A DNA stretch of 9,287 nt from NCBI GenBank assembly GCA_934725735.1, contig CAKVCP010000084.1:1-9287 (forward strand). The letters are read 5' to 3'. The notes under the pieces are model-generated. The model saw only the letters and a program-made list of their open reading frames with translations. It was not told the origin of the DNA and searched no databases. The translations under genes were made by a program, and so were the position numbers. Numbering within the stretch: the first letter of the stretch is position 1; each line of letters opens with the position of its first letter. This document shows, in pieces, positions 7,278 through 9,287 of the stretch. Source of the DNA: an uncultured Thermoguttaceae bacterium (GTDB lineage: Bacteria; Planctomycetota; Planctomycetia; Pirellulales; Thermoguttaceae).

Positions 7278-7636
7278 ATTCAACTGAATTAACGCTATTT
7301 AGAATCTTAAAAGTGAAATTTCATTTCAAAAAAAAATTCCCCTTTTCAACAATATCCGTTGTGAATTACCCAGCGGACAAGGAAGTCCCGGTTTCGCAAT
7401 CGCCTATCGCACTTTCGTTTCCTTTGATCGTTCTCGAACTTTCTAACACGCGCTCGAGTCTTTATGACAATTCGCCTAAACCGTATAGCTAAGAAAAAGC
7501 GGCGTTCTTAGTCTTTTGACGCTTGAATTTTCCCCGATTCACGGAGAAAATGTTCTCTTAATCGTTCGATATAAAGCGCGTTCGCTTTTTCGTCTTTTCA
7601 CTTTTAGCGTTTCAAATCTTTATGTAGGGAATTCCA
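7278..7636. other. 359-bp intergenic region between uppS and glycoside hydrolase
   Basis: No credible gene lies here; the short frames present have no family pattern. It contains an inverted repeat (7489-7511, listed separately), a short palindromic stretch with an A-run (7314-7336), and an AT patch with TATAAA at 7570-7575 that could be a -10 box for the downstream gene, though I see no matching -35 box. The region is long enough to host promoter and operator sites for regulated expression of the hydrolase. Confidence 0.6.
7489..7511 (+). repeat. inverted repeat, possible weak terminator of uppS transcript or operator
   Basis: CTAAGAA (7489-7495) and TTCTTAG (7505-7511) form a perfect 7-bp stem around a 9-nt loop, followed by TCTTTTGA. 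The stem is AT-rich and lies about 210 bp after the uppS stop, so termination would be weak. An operator for the hydrolase gene is an alternative reading. Confidence 0.35.
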
Positions 7637-8905
7637 ATGCGCAAATTCCGTCGTCTTTTTACCATAAACAATATTGTAAACGCGCTTGTCGCGTCTTTCG
7701 TCTTAGTTTTGCCGCTCCAATCCACTTCGACAATTTGGGCCGCTAAACCAACGGTCGACTGTTCGAAGATTCGAGGAGTTTGCTACGGCCCCACCCCCAA
7801 CAACGAGGATGAATGGCGGCGAGAACTAGGGTATGGGAAACGCGTCAATCTCAACGCAATCCGTTTTTGGACTTCCCCCAAACAGTATGCAATTTCAGGG
7901 GACGAATACATACAACAAGTGGTTCATTTGGTTCGCGTCGCCTATGAGTGCGGATATAAGAGCATGCCCATTCTCTTCAACGGCAATATGCTAAACCCTG
8001 AAACGATCGAATCGGCGGCGTATCCTCAAGCCGACGCGTTCACGACGGCTCTCGTCAACGCTCTCAAAGACGAGCCTGGTCTCTTGATGTTTGACGTCAT
8101 GAACGAACCGCTATGCAGTCCCTATATAGAGAAGGCTCCGGCAAACGAACGACAAGAACGCGCTGAAAAAATATGGGCGTTTTTACGCAGAGAAATTGCG
8201 TTGCTTCAGAAACTGGCTCCGGACGCTCTGACGACAGTCGGTTACACGACGGCTTGGGAAATTGAAGAATCGACCGCTCAAATGATCGACGTCATTTCAT
8301 TCCATGACTACACGGATCGTCGTCAAGTAATGGAGGATAATATCAACTTAGCGCTCGACTGGGGAAAAAGACTCGATAAACAAGTCATAAATTCAGAGAC
8401 GGGATGCATTGCTCGAGCCAATCCCTATGATATGGTTCTCGAATGTTGCCTTTCTCACAACGTCGGTTGGTTCGCTTTCGAACTGATGATTAAAGGGCGT
8501 TGCATCGACGAACATGGAATATTTTACCCGGACGGTACAATACGCGACGCCGCGACAATTTCCGCGATGATGGGATGTTTTCGAAATCGAGACATGAAAA
8601 CCATCGTGCCGACCAATCCTAATCGAGAAGGCAAAGTCGATCACGCGCTCGCGATTCTTCGCGACGCGCTCAAAGAATACACCAGCGACGCCTTTGATTA
8701 TCGCAGAAGCGACAAAAAGAAGCTTCTCGACGCCTGCGAAGTCGCGTCAAATATTCTTGAAGGATGTGAACTCGTTCCCATGAGCGATCTCCCTTCAGCG
8801 CACGTCCAAGCGTTCCGTGAAGACGAAAACGCCGATCTATGGGAAATTCGTAGGTTTGCCTATGAACTTGCTCAACGCCTGAAAGAAGTTGCGCAGATAC
8901 TCTAA
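7637..8905 (+). CDS. secreted clan-A (GH5-like) glycoside hydrolase
   Basis: This 422-residue protein starts with a signal peptide: basic MRKFRR, hydrophobic core about 13-28, and a probable cleavage after IWAA (residue 36), so it should act outside the cytoplasm. The rest is a (beta/alpha)8-barrel hydrolase by motif order: 'AIRFW' (74-78) with the conserved Arg after strand 2; 'DVMNEP' (153-158) with acid/base Glu 157 after strand 4; 'ISFHDY' (220-225) with the conserved His; 'INSETG' (251-256) with nucleophile Glu 254 after strand 7; and 'GWFAFE' (277-282), the aromatic platform after strand 8. This is the GH5/cellulase pattern, with a retaining mechanism. Substrate (beta-glucan, mannan or other) cannot be told. 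Residues about 315-422 form a charged, probably helical tail not typical of a minimal GH5. AGGGA lies about 8 bp upstream of the ATG. The gene is monocistronic, ending in a strong terminator. Clan-A families near GH5 are alternatives. Confidence 0.9.
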   Translation: MRKFRRLFTINNIVNALVASFVLVLPLQSTSTIWAAKPTVDCSKIRGVCYGPTPNNEDEWRRELGYGKRVNLNAIRFWTSPKQYAISGDEYIQQVVHLVRVAYECGYKSMPILFNGNMLNPETIESAAYPQADAFTTALVNALKDEPGLLMFDVMNEPLCSPYIEKAPANERQERAEKIWAFLRREIALLQKLAPDALTTVGYTTAWEIEESTAQMIDVISFHDYTDRRQVMEDNINLALDWGKRLDKQVINSETGCIARANPYDMVLECCLSHNVGWFAFELMIKGRCIDEHGIFYPDGTIRDAATISAMMGCFRNRDMKTIVPTNPNREGKVDHALAILRDALKEYTSDAFDYRRSDKKKLLDACEVASNILEGCELVPMSDLPSAHVQAFREDENADLWEIRRFAYELAQRLKEVAQIL

Positions 8906-8936
8906 GCCAAGACTCGCTGCGCCTTCATTAAATAAG

Positions 8937-8968
8937 AACGGATCCTTAAATAAAGGATCCGTTTTTTT
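8937..8968 (+). terminator. strong intrinsic terminator after glycoside hydrolase gene
   Basis: A perfect 11-bp stem AACGGATCCTT (8937-8947) with AAGGATCCGTT (8953-8963) encloses a 5-nt loop and runs into seven T residues (8962-8968). It lies 31 bp after the hydrolase stop. Confidence 0.93.
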
Positions 8969-9038
8969 AATCGAGGGCAACGACGCGTAATAATTATTCT
9001 CCTAAACGTTTTGCAGGAGACTCAGAGAAGAGAGTTCG

Positions 9039-9074
9039 ACGTCTTTTCAGGACGCCGCGCACGTCCCAAGACGT
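9039..9074. repeat. unassigned two-tier hairpin
   Basis: ACGTCTT (9039-9045) pairs with AAGACGT (9068-9074), and inside it GGACG (9050-9054) pairs with CGTCC (9062-9066) around a 7-nt GC-rich loop; the internal loop is TTCA against C. No T-run follows on either strand, so it is not a standard intrinsic terminator. It lies between the hydrolase terminator and the tRNA genes, in an otherwise gene-free stretch (8969-9127). Confidence 0.4.
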
Positions 9075-9127
9075 TTAAGAAATTCCTTGCTTGGAGAAAA
9101 ATACGTTCGAAACGACAAGAAAAAAAA

Positions 9128-9200
<73 letters not shown>

Positions 9201-9213
9201 GTCATTAACGAAA

Positions 9214-9286
<73 letters not shown>

Positions 9287-9287
9287 G

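Noticed and set aside
7314..7336. TGAAAT-ttc-ATTTCA stem followed by an A-run as a terminator
   Set aside because: The A-run is on the wrong strand for uppS, no gene ends there on the minus strand, and the stem is short and AT-only in pairing strength.
7573..7588. AAAGCG/CGCTTT hairpin followed by T-rich bases just before the hydrolase gene
   Set aside because: A 6-bp stem overlapping a possible -10 box; likely chance, too weak to call an attenuator.
7516..7746. Plus-strand 76-codon frame before the hydrolase
   Set aside because: Overlaps the signal-peptide region in another frame, without ribosome site or recognisable pattern.

Overview
The window looks like a chromosomal segment of a planctomycete (Planctomycetota, probably Pirellulales-like). 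I infer this from protein style, not from a marker gene. Pointers are a secreted DUF1080/3-keto-disaccharide hydrolase protein, a zinc-ribbon + single-TM + acidic-linker protein ending in STN-like domains, and a membrane protein whose N-terminal motif resembles one I recall from planctomycete proteomes. Moderate GC, weak Shine-Dalgarno signals and mostly monocistronic or short transcription units fit. Nothing suggests phage, plasmid, IS element or CRISPR.

Layout. Positions 1-3082 hold two leftward genes: a zinc-ribbon/STN-repeat membrane protein (926-3082) and, 153 bp downstream, a single-pass membrane protein with a putative anti-sigma-like cytoplasmic part, cut by the window edge (1-772). 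A 323-bp divergent region with a candidate rightward promoter precedes hisD (histidinol dehydrogenase, 3406-4770). After 55 bp comes a secreted DUF1080 protein (4826-5638), closed by a 12-bp-stem terminator. Next are an isoprenylcysteine-carboxylmethyltransferase-like membrane protein (5795-6415) and uppS (6471-7277), which makes the C55 lipid carrier of envelope biogenesis. A 359-bp gap leads to a secreted clan-A (GH5-like) glycoside hydrolase (7637-8905) with a strong terminator. The right end carries two identical leftward tRNA-Lys(TTT) genes in tandem.

How they work together. There is no single pathway. hisD and uppS are housekeeping genes sitting outside their usual partners (no his, cdsA or dxr genes are visible). 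Two exported carbohydrate-active proteins suggest polysaccharide use. The leftward pair encodes two single-pass membrane proteins with cytoplasmic N-termini and could be a small envelope module; this pair is the least understood part of the window. I found no convincing new defence, mobile or RNA system. The points worth following are the STN tandem repeat protein with its neighbour, the tRNA duplication, and a few unexplained hairpins.
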